Both the position numbers and the translations under genes were made by a program. The notes beneath the pieces are model-generated. The model saw only the letters and a list, made by a program, of their open reading frames with translations, had not been told where the DNA came from and searched no databases. Shown one piece after another: positions 7,519-15,152 of a DNA stretch of 43,126 bases. Within the stretch, counting starts at the first letter, position 1. Each line of letters starts with the position of its first letter. The stretch lies in the IMG/VR virus record IMGVR_UViG_3300042261_000100, positions 1 to 43,126 of that record; one strand, 5' to 3'. The DNA is from a virus.

Positions 7519-7815
7519 GTGGAATTAAAACCAGGAAACTTTTGCCCTTTAATCAAAGAAGATTGTGTAGGACTTAAATGTTCTTGGTTTACGCAAGTTC
7601 GCGGCACTAATCCAAATACTGGGAAAGAAGTAGATGAATGGGCATGTGCAATGGCATGGATGCCAATTATGTTAATCGAAAATAGTCAACAACAAAGACA
7701 GACTGGTGCAGCAGTTGAATCATTTAGAAATGAAATGGTTAGAGCCAATGAAACTTCAAATCAAGTTTTGTTAAGGGCTGCTGAAATGTCAAAAAATTTG
7801 ATAGAGGTTAAATAA
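7519..7815 (+). CDS. Conserved Cys-containing small protein following a fibre gene
   Basis: I chose the GTG at 7519, with AAAGGA five bases before it and one base after the upstream TAA; the frame extends to a TTG at 7501. The 98-residue protein starts MELKPGNFCPLIKEDCVGLK and has Cys residues in CPLIKEDC, KCSWF and WACAMAW, which could form a metal site. The C-terminal half is helical (GAAVESFRNEMVRANE). I recall this family from phages but know no function. Codon composition is AT-rich like the preceding fibre tip. Confidence 0.7.
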   Translation: MELKPGNFCPLIKEDCVGLKCSWFTQVRGTNPNTGKEVDEWACAMAWMPIMLIENSQQQRQTGAAVESFRNEMVRANETSNQVLLRAAEMSKNLIEVK

Positions 7816-8060
7816 TGAAATTAACAGTAATTCCAGCAGATAAGTCAGTATATTTGGATGGTAAGTTTCAAAAAGAGCTTGAATGGAAAGGCACGCCAAA
7901 AAATGTTCATGCCTTGCAATGGAACAATGTTAAAGGCTGGATTGAATATATTTCAGACGATGATGGTAATAAATTGCCTAATGAACTAATTACAGAATTA
8001 CCAAAATGGGCATTAAATGCTGTAACTGCATGGGAGGCAGCTGAGGCTGCAGAAGAATAA
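7815..8060 (+). CDS. Small protein after fibre gene, possible fibre assembly factor
   Basis: An 81-residue protein starting MKLTVIPADKSVYLDGKFQK, followed by NVHALQWNNVKGWIEYISDD and an acidic helical tail ending EAAEAAEE. Small proteins with the HALQWN...GWIE pattern are common directly downstream of fibre genes and are sometimes annotated as tail fibre assembly proteins. Start and stop overlap the neighbours by one base (TAATG). The assembly role is inferred from context. Confidence 0.7.
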   Translation: MKLTVIPADKSVYLDGKFQKELEWKGTPKNVHALQWNNVKGWIEYISDDDGNKLPNELITELPKWALNAVTAWEAAEAAEE

Positions 8061-9271
8061 TGGCTATCTCTAAAATCGGCACAAACGGACTAGACCAAAC
8101 GGGCGACCTAGAGCTTGGCGCAACAGGTAATGTAGGGATTGGTACAAGTAGTCCTAGTTATAAGTTGGATGTAAAACGTAGTGGAGCTACAACTGGAGTT
8201 ACTGCACATTTTAGTAATGATGATGATGATTTATTTATAATAAATACCAATAGTTCTATAGCAAAAATATCTGGTGATAGCTCTGGAAATTATGCGTGGG
8301 GATTTAATTCGTATAACGGATATGTTGCAAGTTACACCAATGGCACAGAACGTATGCGTATTGATACTAATGGCAATGTATGCATTGGAACCTCCACAGC
8401 TGGGGCGCAACAACTTACCATTTCATCATCTGCTTCTGGAAGCAGTGAAACAGGAATAGTACTTACAAATACGACTACTGGCGGTAGAACATACGAAATT
8501 ATTACTGGCGGCACTGGTGGTGGATTTGCTAACGGAAGTTTTGGTGTCTGGGATAGAACTGCTGGCGCAGCACGCATGGTAATTACATCCACAGGGATTA
8601 CAAACTTTTATGGCGGCGGTGGTGGCCCACAAGTTCGTTTAAGAGCTGGTGGAGACATGCAAATCTATACTGCTGGTGAATCATATGCAGCTAGTCTTTG
8701 GTGTGATGACCCAGTTGCAGGGATGGCTACCACAGATTATTTATGGATAGATAGATTAAATCTAAACCAACAAAAAGCTGGTTACGATAGACAATGGGAT
8801 AACTATCCAAGTATCTCAGTTAGAAACGATACAACAGCAGGGCCGCAAGGCGAGTTTAGGATTCATGGTATCAATGGTGTAAGTGGTGGTGACTATTCAA
8901 TAAACCTTAGAATTGATGGATCTTTGATTCAAGGTTCTGATGCTAGAAGAAAAACTAACATTGAGCCAATTAAAAATGCGCTTGATACAGTAACCAAACT
9001 AAAAGGCAAAAAGTTTAATATCATAAACAGAGATGGTGATTTAGACCCATTTAGAAAAGATAAAAAACAGTTTGGATTCATTGCTCAAGAATGCGTAGAT
9101 GTGATTCCTGAGGCGGTAACACACTATGAAGAGGCTGATACTCCAAATGAGAATGGCTGGGCTTCTGCATATGCGGTTGATTATCCATCAATAGTTGCAT
9201 TGCTTACAGAAGCAATCAAAGAACTTAATGAAAAAGTTAAAACGCTAGAAGCCAAATTGGAAAATAAATAA
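8060..9271 (+). CDS. Tail fibre/spike protein with C-terminal S74 self-cleaving chaperone
   Basis: A 403-residue protein. The N-terminal part has GNVGIGTSSPSYKLDV (residues 23-38), the usual lead-in of this class, and a similar unit at about 105-111. Residues 293-403 form an S74 intramolecular chaperone: GSDARRKTNI holds S293 and K298, the expected Ser-Lys dyad for autocleavage. It is followed by FGFIAQE (338-344) and YPSIVALLTEAIKEL, ending in a coiled-coil helix. The domain folds the trimeric fibre and is then cut off. The body between is probably receptor-binding. It is by eye AT-rich compared with adaptor genes. Confidence 0.9.
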   Translation: MAISKIGTNGLDQTGDLELGATGNVGIGTSSPSYKLDVKRSGATTGVTAHFSNDDDDLFIINTNSSIAKISGDSSGNYAWGFNSYNGYVASYTNGTERMRIDTNGNVCIGTSTAGAQQLTISSSASGSSETGIVLTNTTTGGRTYEIITGGTGGGFANGSFGVWDRTAGAARMVITSTGITNFYGGGGGPQVRLRAGGDMQIYTAGESYAASLWCDDPVAGMATTDYLWIDRLNLNQQKAGYDRQWDNYPSISVRNDTTAGPQGEFRIHGINGVSGGDYSINLRIDGSLIQGSDARRKTNIEPIKNALDTVTKLKGKKFNIINRDGDLDPFRKDKKQFGFIAQECVDVIPEAVTHYEEADTPNENGWASAYAVDYPSIVALLTEAIKELNEKVKTLEAKLENK

Positions 9272-10425
9272 TGTCATATATCGGCAACCAACCTACATCT
9301 ACAGCGTTCGTCACTGATACCTTTAGCGGTAACGGAAGTACTGTCGCATTCACAATGTCTGTGGCACCAGCTACGACCACATCTATCCTTGTTTCGATTA
9401 CAGGCGTACTGCAAGATCCATCGACCTACAGCGTTTCAGGTACAACACTGACCTTCTCAGCTGCGCCGCCAAGTGGTACTGGCAACATCTCTGTTCGCTA
9501 CCTAGGCATACCTGCATCAGGCGTGACAACAACGGCATACAGAACCGTTACCGAGTTCACAGCGACAGCGGGACAGACATCATTCACAACACCATCATAC
9601 ACAGTAGGCTACATCAACGTCTATCGTAACGGCGTGCTTCTAGGCAGTGCAGACTATACAGCCACAACAGGAACGACAATAGTACTGACAGCAGGTGCCA
9701 GCGCAGGTGACTTGGTAACGACAGAGAGCTTCTATGTGAGTTCTGTGTTGAATGCCATCCCCGCAACAGCTGGTGCAGTTAATTCATCGTATCTTTCTCC
9801 AAATCTCACACTCGGTGGTACCACTATATTAGGTAGCGGAGGGGCTGTAGTTCCTTCATGGACTACTGCTGGTAGGCCAGCTTCGCCAACAATTGGTCAA
9901 TATGGGTATAACACTACAACCGCAGGGCTTGAGTTATATGGAACAAATGGGTGGACTCAGATTACAAATGGCCCATCAATGGCAGCATATGCAACAGTAG
10001 TTACATCTATTCCAAATACAGTAGGTGTGATATTTACGATGAATGCAAAAGTGTATGATACCAATACCTGTTTTAATAATACAGGAAGCACAGTAACGTT
10101 AAATGGATTATCAGTTCCAGCATATGCATTTTGCCCTAATGTTCCAGGATATTATCAAATAAATCTAAGTTTCTATATTCCAATGTCAACAACTACTACA
10201 TGTCAAGGATACATTTATAAAAATGGTGGATTGTATGCATTAGGATATGGTGGATTTAGCGATGGAACTAACAATTTATCAGGTGCATCAACTGCTGTAT
10301 ATTTAAATGGTTCTGGCGATTATATTCAAGTTGGATGTTGGCAAAATTCAGGAGTTACAAAAAATAATGCTCTTAATGGAACCGTAGGTACATTCTTCAA
10401 TGCTTCATTTATGAGGGGTGCATAA
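9271..10425 (+). CDS. Tail fibre protein, MxYIGNQ module with C1q-like tip
   Basis: A 384-residue protein. Residues 1-85 (MSYIGNQPTSTAF, later GSTVAFTMSV and APPSGTGNISVRYLG) are paralogous to the start of the fibre at 6675. A second module (FTATAGQTSFTTPSYTVGYI, then NVYRNGVLL) follows at about 92-165. The C-terminal ~150 residues include PGYYQINLSFYIPMS and VGTFFNASFMRG, a C1q/TNF-like jelly-roll pattern typical of adhesive tips. By eye the DNA becomes more AT-rich from about 9780, matching the tip boundary. It overlaps the upstream stop by one base. Confidence 0.8.
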   Translation: MSYIGNQPTSTAFVTDTFSGNGSTVAFTMSVAPATTTSILVSITGVLQDPSTYSVSGTTLTFSAAPPSGTGNISVRYLGIPASGVTTTAYRTVTEFTATAGQTSFTTPSYTVGYINVYRNGVLLGSADYTATTGTTIVLTAGASAGDLVTTESFYVSSVLNAIPATAGAVNSSYLSPNLTLGGTTILGSGGAVVPSWTTAGRPASPTIGQYGYNTTTAGLELYGTNGWTQITNGPSMAAYATVVTSIPNTVGVIFTMNAKVYDTNTCFNNTGSTVTLNGLSVPAYAFCPNVPGYYQINLSFYIPMSTTTTCQGYIYKNGGLYALGYGGFSDGTNNLSGASTAVYLNGSGDYIQVGCWQNSGVTKNNALNGTVGTFFNASFMRGA

Positions 10426-10426
10426 C

Positions 10427-11359
10427 ATGACAAAAGCAGTCTCAATAGCTCAATCAGCCGCATCAGGCGTAACCGTAGGGTTTCGTAACCGTTTGATCAA
10501 CGGAGCCATGCAAATTTGGCAGCGAGGGACTACATTTAGTAGTGATTACACAGCAGATAGATGGCAAATAGCTGGCACAAGCATGACAGCAGCAAGAAGC
10601 ACAGATGTACCAAGTACAGCTTTTCAATATTCAATGTCATTTACAGGAAGCAGCAGCGCTCATATTAAGCAAAAAATAGAATCATATAATTGTTATGATC
10701 TTGTTGGTCAATCAATTACTATTTCATTTTGGGCAAAACAGACTGTTGGCGCTGGATCCAATGGGATTGGGGTAGATTTATATACGCCAAATTCTGTAGA
10801 TAATTATGCGGCAGTTACAAAAATAGCTGGAACCACACTTACAACGACAAATGCATGGGCATTTTACTCAGTTACATTTACCAACTTGGCTTCAAGTGTG
10901 ACTAATGGACTTCAACCGCTGATATACTTTCCAAGCGCATCTTCGCAGACAGTTATATTTACAGGCGTACAGCTTGAAGTCGGCACATCAGCCACTAACT
11001 TTGATTACAGACCATACACTACTGAATTGCAGTTGTGTCAGCGGTACTGTGTTAGATGGAAAGATGGAAGAATTGCAGTGGGAGGGTGGAATAGTACTAC
11101 ATCAGCAGACGTTATGATGAAAACCCCCGTTACCATGAGAGCTACGCCTTCAGTAACAGCATTAGCAAACGGGCAATTATTAAATATGGCAGTGGCATGG
11201 TATAACATTACGTCAGTAACTATTAACCCTGAAAGCATTCCTGATATTGTCGGAGTAACTGCTATTGTATCTACGTCTGGAGCCGCTCAAGGTAAAGTCG
11301 CTATTCTTGGTGGTGGTGGCGGTAGTCAGCCTGATTATTTATTCACTGCGGAGTTATAA
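10427..11359 (+). CDS. NGAM-type fibre tip / carbohydrate-binding-like protein, copy 1
   Basis: A 310-residue protein; I use the ATG at 10427, just after the upstream TAA, although the frame continues to a GTG at 10418. Near the N-terminus FRNRLINGAMQIWQRGT marks a family common in phage adhesins. The centre (SITISFWAKQ, later WAFYSVTF, GVQLEVGTSATNFDYRP) is a beta-sandwich pattern resembling carbohydrate-binding modules. LQLCQRYC then leads to a distinct C-terminal domain. A paralogue lies at 11536. Probably binds host surface glycans; function inferred from family. Confidence 0.8.
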   Translation: MTKAVSIAQSAASGVTVGFRNRLINGAMQIWQRGTTFSSDYTADRWQIAGTSMTAARSTDVPSTAFQYSMSFTGSSSAHIKQKIESYNCYDLVGQSITISFWAKQTVGAGSNGIGVDLYTPNSVDNYAAVTKIAGTTLTTTNAWAFYSVTFTNLASSVTNGLQPLIYFPSASSQTVIFTGVQLEVGTSATNFDYRPYTTELQLCQRYCVRWKDGRIAVGGWNSTTSADVMMKTPVTMRATPSVTALANGQLLNMAVAWYNITSVTINPESIPDIVGVTAIVSTSGAAQGKVAILGGGGGSQPDYLFTAEL

Positions 11360-11536
11360 ATGTATAAACTTCTAAAAGATAATTTATATAAAAAAGAATT
11401 TGGTGTAATCAAATTGAATGATGATGGCTCTACAACTAGCTTTATATTCGACCCCGCCAACACAGATTACCAGGCATATTTAGCATGGCTAGCCGAAGGC
11501 AATGAACCAGAACCCGCAGATGAGGTAACAGAATAA
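11360..11536 (+). CDS. 58-residue MYKL protein paired with fibre, copy 1
   Basis: The ATG at 11360 directly follows the TAA at 11357-11359, and the TAA at 11534-11536 overlaps the next ATG. The protein starts MYKLLKDNLYKKEFGVIKL and contains FDPANTDYQAYLAWLAEG near residues 30-47, with an acidic end. The same motif occurs in the small gene at 12610. The FDPANTDYQ...YLxWL pattern is known in short proteins beside fibre genes, often called fibre assembly-like. It is absent from longer-ORF calls because it is under 60 residues. Confidence 0.8.
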   Translation: MYKLLKDNLYKKEFGVIKLNDDGSTTSFIFDPANTDYQAYLAWLAEGNEPEPADEVTE

Positions 11537-12609
11537 TGGCACTTACCACCGTAGACCAAGGGCTACTAAACAGCTACGCCCAATATACAGGCTTCAAGAA
11601 TCGTATTATTAACGGTGCGATGATGATTGACCAGCGTAAGGCAGGGGCAAGCAATACATTCTCATCATCCTATACATATTTTTTGGATAGATTTGTTGCT
11701 TGGGGAAATGTTTCTAGTAGCACAACAATTCAACAAGTAGCTGACGCACCAGCAGGTTTTTACAATTCACTGAAGATTACTGTAGGGACAGGTGCAACGC
11801 CATCAGGATCTGATTATGGAAGATTGCAACAGCCTATCGAGGGTTTCAACTGGCAAGACATGCGGTGGGGATTTTCTGATGCCAAATCAATTACTATTTC
11901 ATTCTGGGTTAAGTCAAGCCTAACTGGTACATTCGGCTGTGGAATGCAAGGACAGACTTATTTTTATAGTGGCTCATACACAATTTCATCAGCTAACACG
12001 TGGGAATACAAAACAATTACCATTGCTGGATACACATCAGGCGGAACTACAGAATTTCCAGTAAATAACAGCGCTGGAGCTATCTTGTTTTTTGACTTAG
12101 GTGAAGGCCCATCACGTAGTTTGACGGTTAATACATGGACACTTAATGCTTCTTTTAGTATGAATGGTCTGACTGGCGGGACTAAAGTTTTGGCAACATC
12201 TGGTGCGACATGGCAGTTGACTGGAGTGCAGATAGAAAAAGGCTCTACAGCTACATCATTTGACTATAGACCTTATGGAACTGAGTTGGCTTTGTGTCAG
12301 AGGTATTATTGGAAAATGTATAATGACCCCTATAATACTTTTGGGTGTGGCTATGCTAATAGTGCAACTCAGGCAACTATTCAAATAAATTATCCATGCC
12401 AAATGAGAGCTAACCCAACATTTGCGATAGGCGGAAACATAAGAACAATTCCTACTGTATCTACAGTAACAGGAATTCCTTATAGTCAAGTAGGTTTGTT
12501 ATCAGGTTATGTCGGTTTTACTGGCTCTGGATTAACAACTAATGCAACTTGTTTAGTTGGTGCAAACAATGACACAACAGCATATTTATCGGCATCATCG
12601 GAGTTATAA
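11536..12609 (+). CDS. NGAM-type fibre tip / carbohydrate-binding-like protein, copy 2
   Basis: A 357-residue paralogue of the protein at 10427. Residues 18-40 hold GFKNRIINGAMMIDQRKAG; the middle has SITISFWVKSS, WEYKTITIAGY and GVQIEKGSTATSFDYRPYG; then ELALCQRYYWKMY leads to a divergent C-terminal domain. The shared framework with different ends suggests alternative receptor-binding specificities. It starts inside the stop of the small protein before it and is followed by a second MYKL protein, so the fibre-plus-small-protein unit is duplicated. Confidence 0.8.
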   Translation: MALTTVDQGLLNSYAQYTGFKNRIINGAMMIDQRKAGASNTFSSSYTYFLDRFVAWGNVSSSTTIQQVADAPAGFYNSLKITVGTGATPSGSDYGRLQQPIEGFNWQDMRWGFSDAKSITISFWVKSSLTGTFGCGMQGQTYFYSGSYTISSANTWEYKTITIAGYTSGGTTEFPVNNSAGAILFFDLGEGPSRSLTVNTWTLNASFSMNGLTGGTKVLATSGATWQLTGVQIEKGSTATSFDYRPYGTELALCQRYYWKMYNDPYNTFGCGYANSATQATIQINYPCQMRANPTFAIGGNIRTIPTVSTVTGIPYSQVGLLSGYVGFTGSGLTTNATCLVGANNDTTAYLSASSEL

Positions 12610-12765
12610 ATGTATAAATTATCTTTAGACCCAACAACAAAACAAACACATTCTGTAATCCGCACAACAGACGGAGCTTGCATCCCATTCGACCCAGCAA
12701 ACACAGACTACCAAGCCTATCTAAAATGGCTTGAAGATGGCGGTGTCCCAGAGGCTGCTGACTAA
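12610..12765 (+). CDS. 51-residue MYKL protein paired with fibre, copy 2
   Basis: The ATG at 12610 follows the TAA of the fibre with no gap, and the stop overlaps the next ATG by one base. The protein begins MYKLSLDPTTKQTHSVIRTT and has PFDPANTDYQAYLKWLEDGG, aligning with the copy at 11360. An 18-base string (gagttataaatgtataaa) spanning fibre end and gene start is identical at both copies. A fibre assembly or capping role is inferred from constant pairing. Confidence 0.8.
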   Translation: MYKLSLDPTTKQTHSVIRTTDGACIPFDPANTDYQAYLKWLEDGGVPEAAD

Positions 12766-13664
12766 TGTTCGGTATTTCATCCTTCTCTCAAACGCCTTTT
12801 GCTTCCCTAGCTGGGACGGCGCACGTTGTCTCGCTCAGCGAGAACGTAGGGATGAATGACACTTCCACACAGCTTTGTGCACTTCTTATGGCAAAGGTTG
12901 AGCCTGTCGTAATGAACGACCTCAATTCAGACCAAAACATTTTTATTGGTACTGTTAACGAGAACGTAGGACTTGCAGATACAACCACGCAGCAAAGCAA
13001 CTACTTGCAATCAATCACAGAAGACGTGCTTCCTGCAGATACACAAACAATCGCCGCGCAGTTTGCAGCTAGTCAAACCGAAGATGCGACGATCAATGAC
13101 GTGCTGGTACCATATTTTGCTGCAGTTGAAACACGTGTTGAACCATTCACAATGGCTGATGTTATTTCTATTACTGCGCAGTTCCAAGCAAGTATGACTG
13201 AGGCTTCAACAATCGCGGACACCATCGTAGGTTCAGCAGGGTTCAACGTAGCTAGAACAGAGAACTTAACAGCTGCAGATGCTGCATCGATCATTGCAGG
13301 GTTCGCTCAGAGTGTAACGGAAAACATCACACTTGCTGACATTGAAACCATCATTTCAATGTATTTCTTTACGATTATTGAGAGCTTAGATTCAGCTGAA
13401 GCCGCAACAATTACAGGTAACTTCTTATCAAGCATCACTGAGAACGTAAACCTTGCTGACACAAGCACACAACAATTTAGCTTCTTAGAAACGATAACAG
13501 AGTCGTTCAGCATGCTAGACGTGCATTATCCACGTGGTTGGATCAAGATTGACGACAGTCAAACAGCAAGTTGGGCTGCAATCTCAGACAGCCAGACACC
13601 AGGCTGGGTAGACGTAAATGATTCGCAGGCTGGCTCATGGGTACTAGTTGACGACAATCAATAA
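12765..13664 (+). CDS. Tandem 20-residue repeat protein of the fibre block
   Basis: A 299-residue protein starting MFGISSFSQTPFASLAG, a lead-in I recall in phage fibre-region proteins. From about residue 24 to 255 it is built from 11-12 repeats of about 20 residues with the approximate form TENxxLADTxTxxxxFxxS. The end consists of four shorter repeats of the type WxxIxDSQ (about residues 259-299). No Cys-based scaffold is present except one Cys near 37. It probably forms an elongated fibre or shaft component. It is acidic and Thr/Ala-rich. Confidence 0.8.
   Translation: MFGISSFSQTPFASLAGTAHVVSLSENVGMNDTSTQLCALLMAKVEPVVMNDLNSDQNIFIGTVNENVGLADTTTQQSNYLQSITEDVLPADTQTIAAQFAASQTEDATINDVLVPYFAAVETRVEPFTMADVISITAQFQASMTEASTIADTIVGSAGFNVARTENLTAADAASIIAGFAQSVTENITLADIETIISMYFFTIIESLDSAEAATITGNFLSSITENVNLADTSTQQFSFLETITESFSMLDVHYPRGWIKIDDSQTASWAAISDSQTPGWVDVNDSQAGSWVLVDDNQ
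12834..13530 (+). repeat. Tandem 60-base coding repeats
   Basis: About 11-12 degenerate units of roughly 60 bases encode the TENxxLADT repeat. Phrases such as gagaacgta and cttgctgaca recur at the unit starts (12840, 12958, 13330, 13440). Divergence between units suggests an old expansion rather than a recent slippage. Confidence 0.75.
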
Positions 13665-13704
13665 GTTATGATGTAAAATAGCACAAAAATCAAAGGATTA
13701 AATT

Positions 13705-14517
13705 ATGGCAAGTACATATTCACCACTTCTAAGAATTCAGTTGATTGGTACTGGCGACCAGTCAGGTACTTGGGGTACAACGACTAACGTCAACTTAGGC
13801 ACGCTTATTGAAGAAGCCATCGCAGGTACTGCGACTATTGATGTGTCTGTAGCTAACGTAACCCTAACGGATTATGATGGTGTGACTGACCAAGCGCGTT
13901 GTGCTGCCTTACGCATCACAGGTACTCCAGGTGCTTCACGAGACATCGTTGCTCCAGCAACAAGTAAACTGTATGTAGTGGCTAATGGTTCAGATGCTGC
14001 AGTCGTACTTAAAACATCAGCATCAACAGGGCTTACAGTGCCTAGCGGTGAAGTGTATCTAGCCTACTATGACACAACATCATTAGACTTCCGCTTAGTT
14101 GGTCGTGCTTCAAGCTCAGCTAACACAGCTAACACATTGGTACTTCGAGATGGTTCAGGTAACTTCGCTGCAGGTACAATCACTGCGAACCTCACAGGTA
14201 ATGTGGCTGGTACGCTAACAGGCACTATCGCATCAACGACAGTAGCAACAACACAATCTGCAGGGGACAATTCTACAAAAGTAGCAACGACTGCTTATGT
14301 AAAAACCGCGGTGGATAATGCGACAGGTTCACTAGGGACTATGTCCACACAGAACGCTAACAGCGTGGCTATTACTGGCGGTACGATTGCAGGTGTGGCA
14401 ATTTCATCTAGTACGATTGGCGGCTTGACAGTAGGTACAAACGCTACAGGTAACAGAACAGTTTCAACATCAGCCCCTACAGGCGGTTCTGATGGGGATA
14501 TTTGGTATCAATACTAA
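13705..14517 (+). CDS. Tail fibre-like protein
   Basis: A 270-residue protein with AAAGGA before the ATG after a 40-base gap, the largest between late genes. The N-terminal ~130 residues (LLRIQLIGTGDQSGTWGTTT, then VNLGTLIEEAIAG, later TVPSGEVYLAYYD) are a well-conserved phage fibre module. After that come shaft-like NLTGNVAGTLTGT and TTAYVKTAVDNA, and it ends GGSDGDIWYQY. It probably forms part of the tail fibre network. The TAA overlaps the next ATG by one base. Confidence 0.85.
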   Translation: MASTYSPLLRIQLIGTGDQSGTWGTTTNVNLGTLIEEAIAGTATIDVSVANVTLTDYDGVTDQARCAALRITGTPGASRDIVAPATSKLYVVANGSDAAVVLKTSASTGLTVPSGEVYLAYYDTTSLDFRLVGRASSSANTANTLVLRDGSGNFAAGTITANLTGNVAGTLTGTIASTTVATTQSAGDNSTKVATTAYVKTAVDNATGSLGTMSTQNANSVAITGGTIAGVAISSSTIGGLTVGTNATGNRTVSTSAPTGGSDGDIWYQY

Positions 14518-15152
14518 TGGCTAAACTATATACAAAAGTCAGCGGGGCATGGCAGCCAGTTAAAATTATCGCGGTTAAGTCTGGTGGCGTATTCCGATAT
14601 ATTAAAGCTGCATGGATAAATCAAGGTGGTACATGGCGATTGTTCTACGGTAATAACTCCGGCACACAAACATTTAGTGTAGGTTCGACTTCATGGACAG
14701 TGCCTGACGGTGTGTATTCGATTACTATCACGGGTTGTGGTGGTGCAGGTCCAGGCGGTGGTGGTGACGGCGGGGCTAACTATAATGGTCCAGGCGCAGG
14801 TGGTGGCGGTGCTAACTTAATCACATATACCTATAGTGTCACACCAGGAACAGTATTAGCAATTACCGTAGGTGCAGCAGGTACGCCTCCAACTTTCTCA
14901 GCGCAGACAGGGTCTAATGGTCAACCAACAACTGTATCAGGTACAGGGGTGTCCTTTGCTACAGGAGCGGGTACTGCTGGTGCGGGTTACTACGCTGGTC
15001 GCGCTGTAGGTATCGGGGCTAACGGTGCGAATAATGGTTCGATTCCTGGCGGCGGTGCATCTACTAACGGCGGTGCTAACGGCGGTTCAGGTGGTGGTTA
15101 TGAGCAAGGTGGTTATCCAGGAGATAACGGAAAATTATCCATAACATATTAG
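14517..15152 (+). CDS. Glycine-rich fibre/adhesin-like protein
   Basis: A 211-residue protein from the ATG at 14517; an in-frame TTG at 14502 is less likely. The N-terminus (MAKLYTKVSGAWQPVKIIAV, then GGTWRLFYGNN) resembles small tail-tip modules. From about residue 55 it is very Gly-rich (GCGGAGPGGGGDGG and similar), a pattern seen in phage adhesin tips that form polyglycine helices. It ends GDNGKLSITY. The downstream oxygenase frame starts inside its last 19 bases, in the -1 frame relative to this one. Confidence 0.8.
   Translation: MAKLYTKVSGAWQPVKIIAVKSGGVFRYIKAAWINQGGTWRLFYGNNSGTQTFSVGSTSWTVPDGVYSITITGCGGAGPGGGGDGGANYNGPGAGGGGANLITYTYSVTPGTVLAITVGAAGTPPTFSAQTGSNGQPTTVSGTGVSFATGAGTAGAGYYAGRAVGIGANGANNGSIPGGGASTNGGANGGSGGGYEQGGYPGDNGKLSITY
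15119..15124 (+). promoter_or_regulatory. Ribosome-binding site AGGAGA for the ATT-started oxygenase
   Basis: AGGAGA lies 9 bases before the ATT at 15134 and inside the end of the glycine-rich fibre gene. No ATG, GTG, TTG or CTG occurs in the oxygenase frame between the stop at 15125 and the ATG at 15293, so this site is the best sequence support for an unusual start near 15134. Confidence 0.55.

Larger units (their letters stand above)
11351..12627 (+). repeat. Duplicated fibre end / MYKL gene start, identical 18-base segments
   Basis: gagttataaatgtataaa occurs at 11351-11368 and 12601-12618, each spanning the last codons of an NGAM-type fibre and the start of a MYKL gene. The copies mark a duplicated two-gene unit. 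The short perfect match could be a site for recombination between the two fibres. Confidence 0.8.

Noticed and set aside
13640-13704. Possible plus-strand promoter in the 40-base gap (TTGACG and TAAAAT)
   Set aside because: The spacing is about 20 bases, too long for a normal sigma70 promoter, and the TATGAT alternative is too close. It may still be weakly active but is not supported.
5212-15152. Diversity-generating retroelement for fibre variation
   Set aside because: No reverse transcriptase was found and no paired variable and template repeats with adenine-directed differences were seen.
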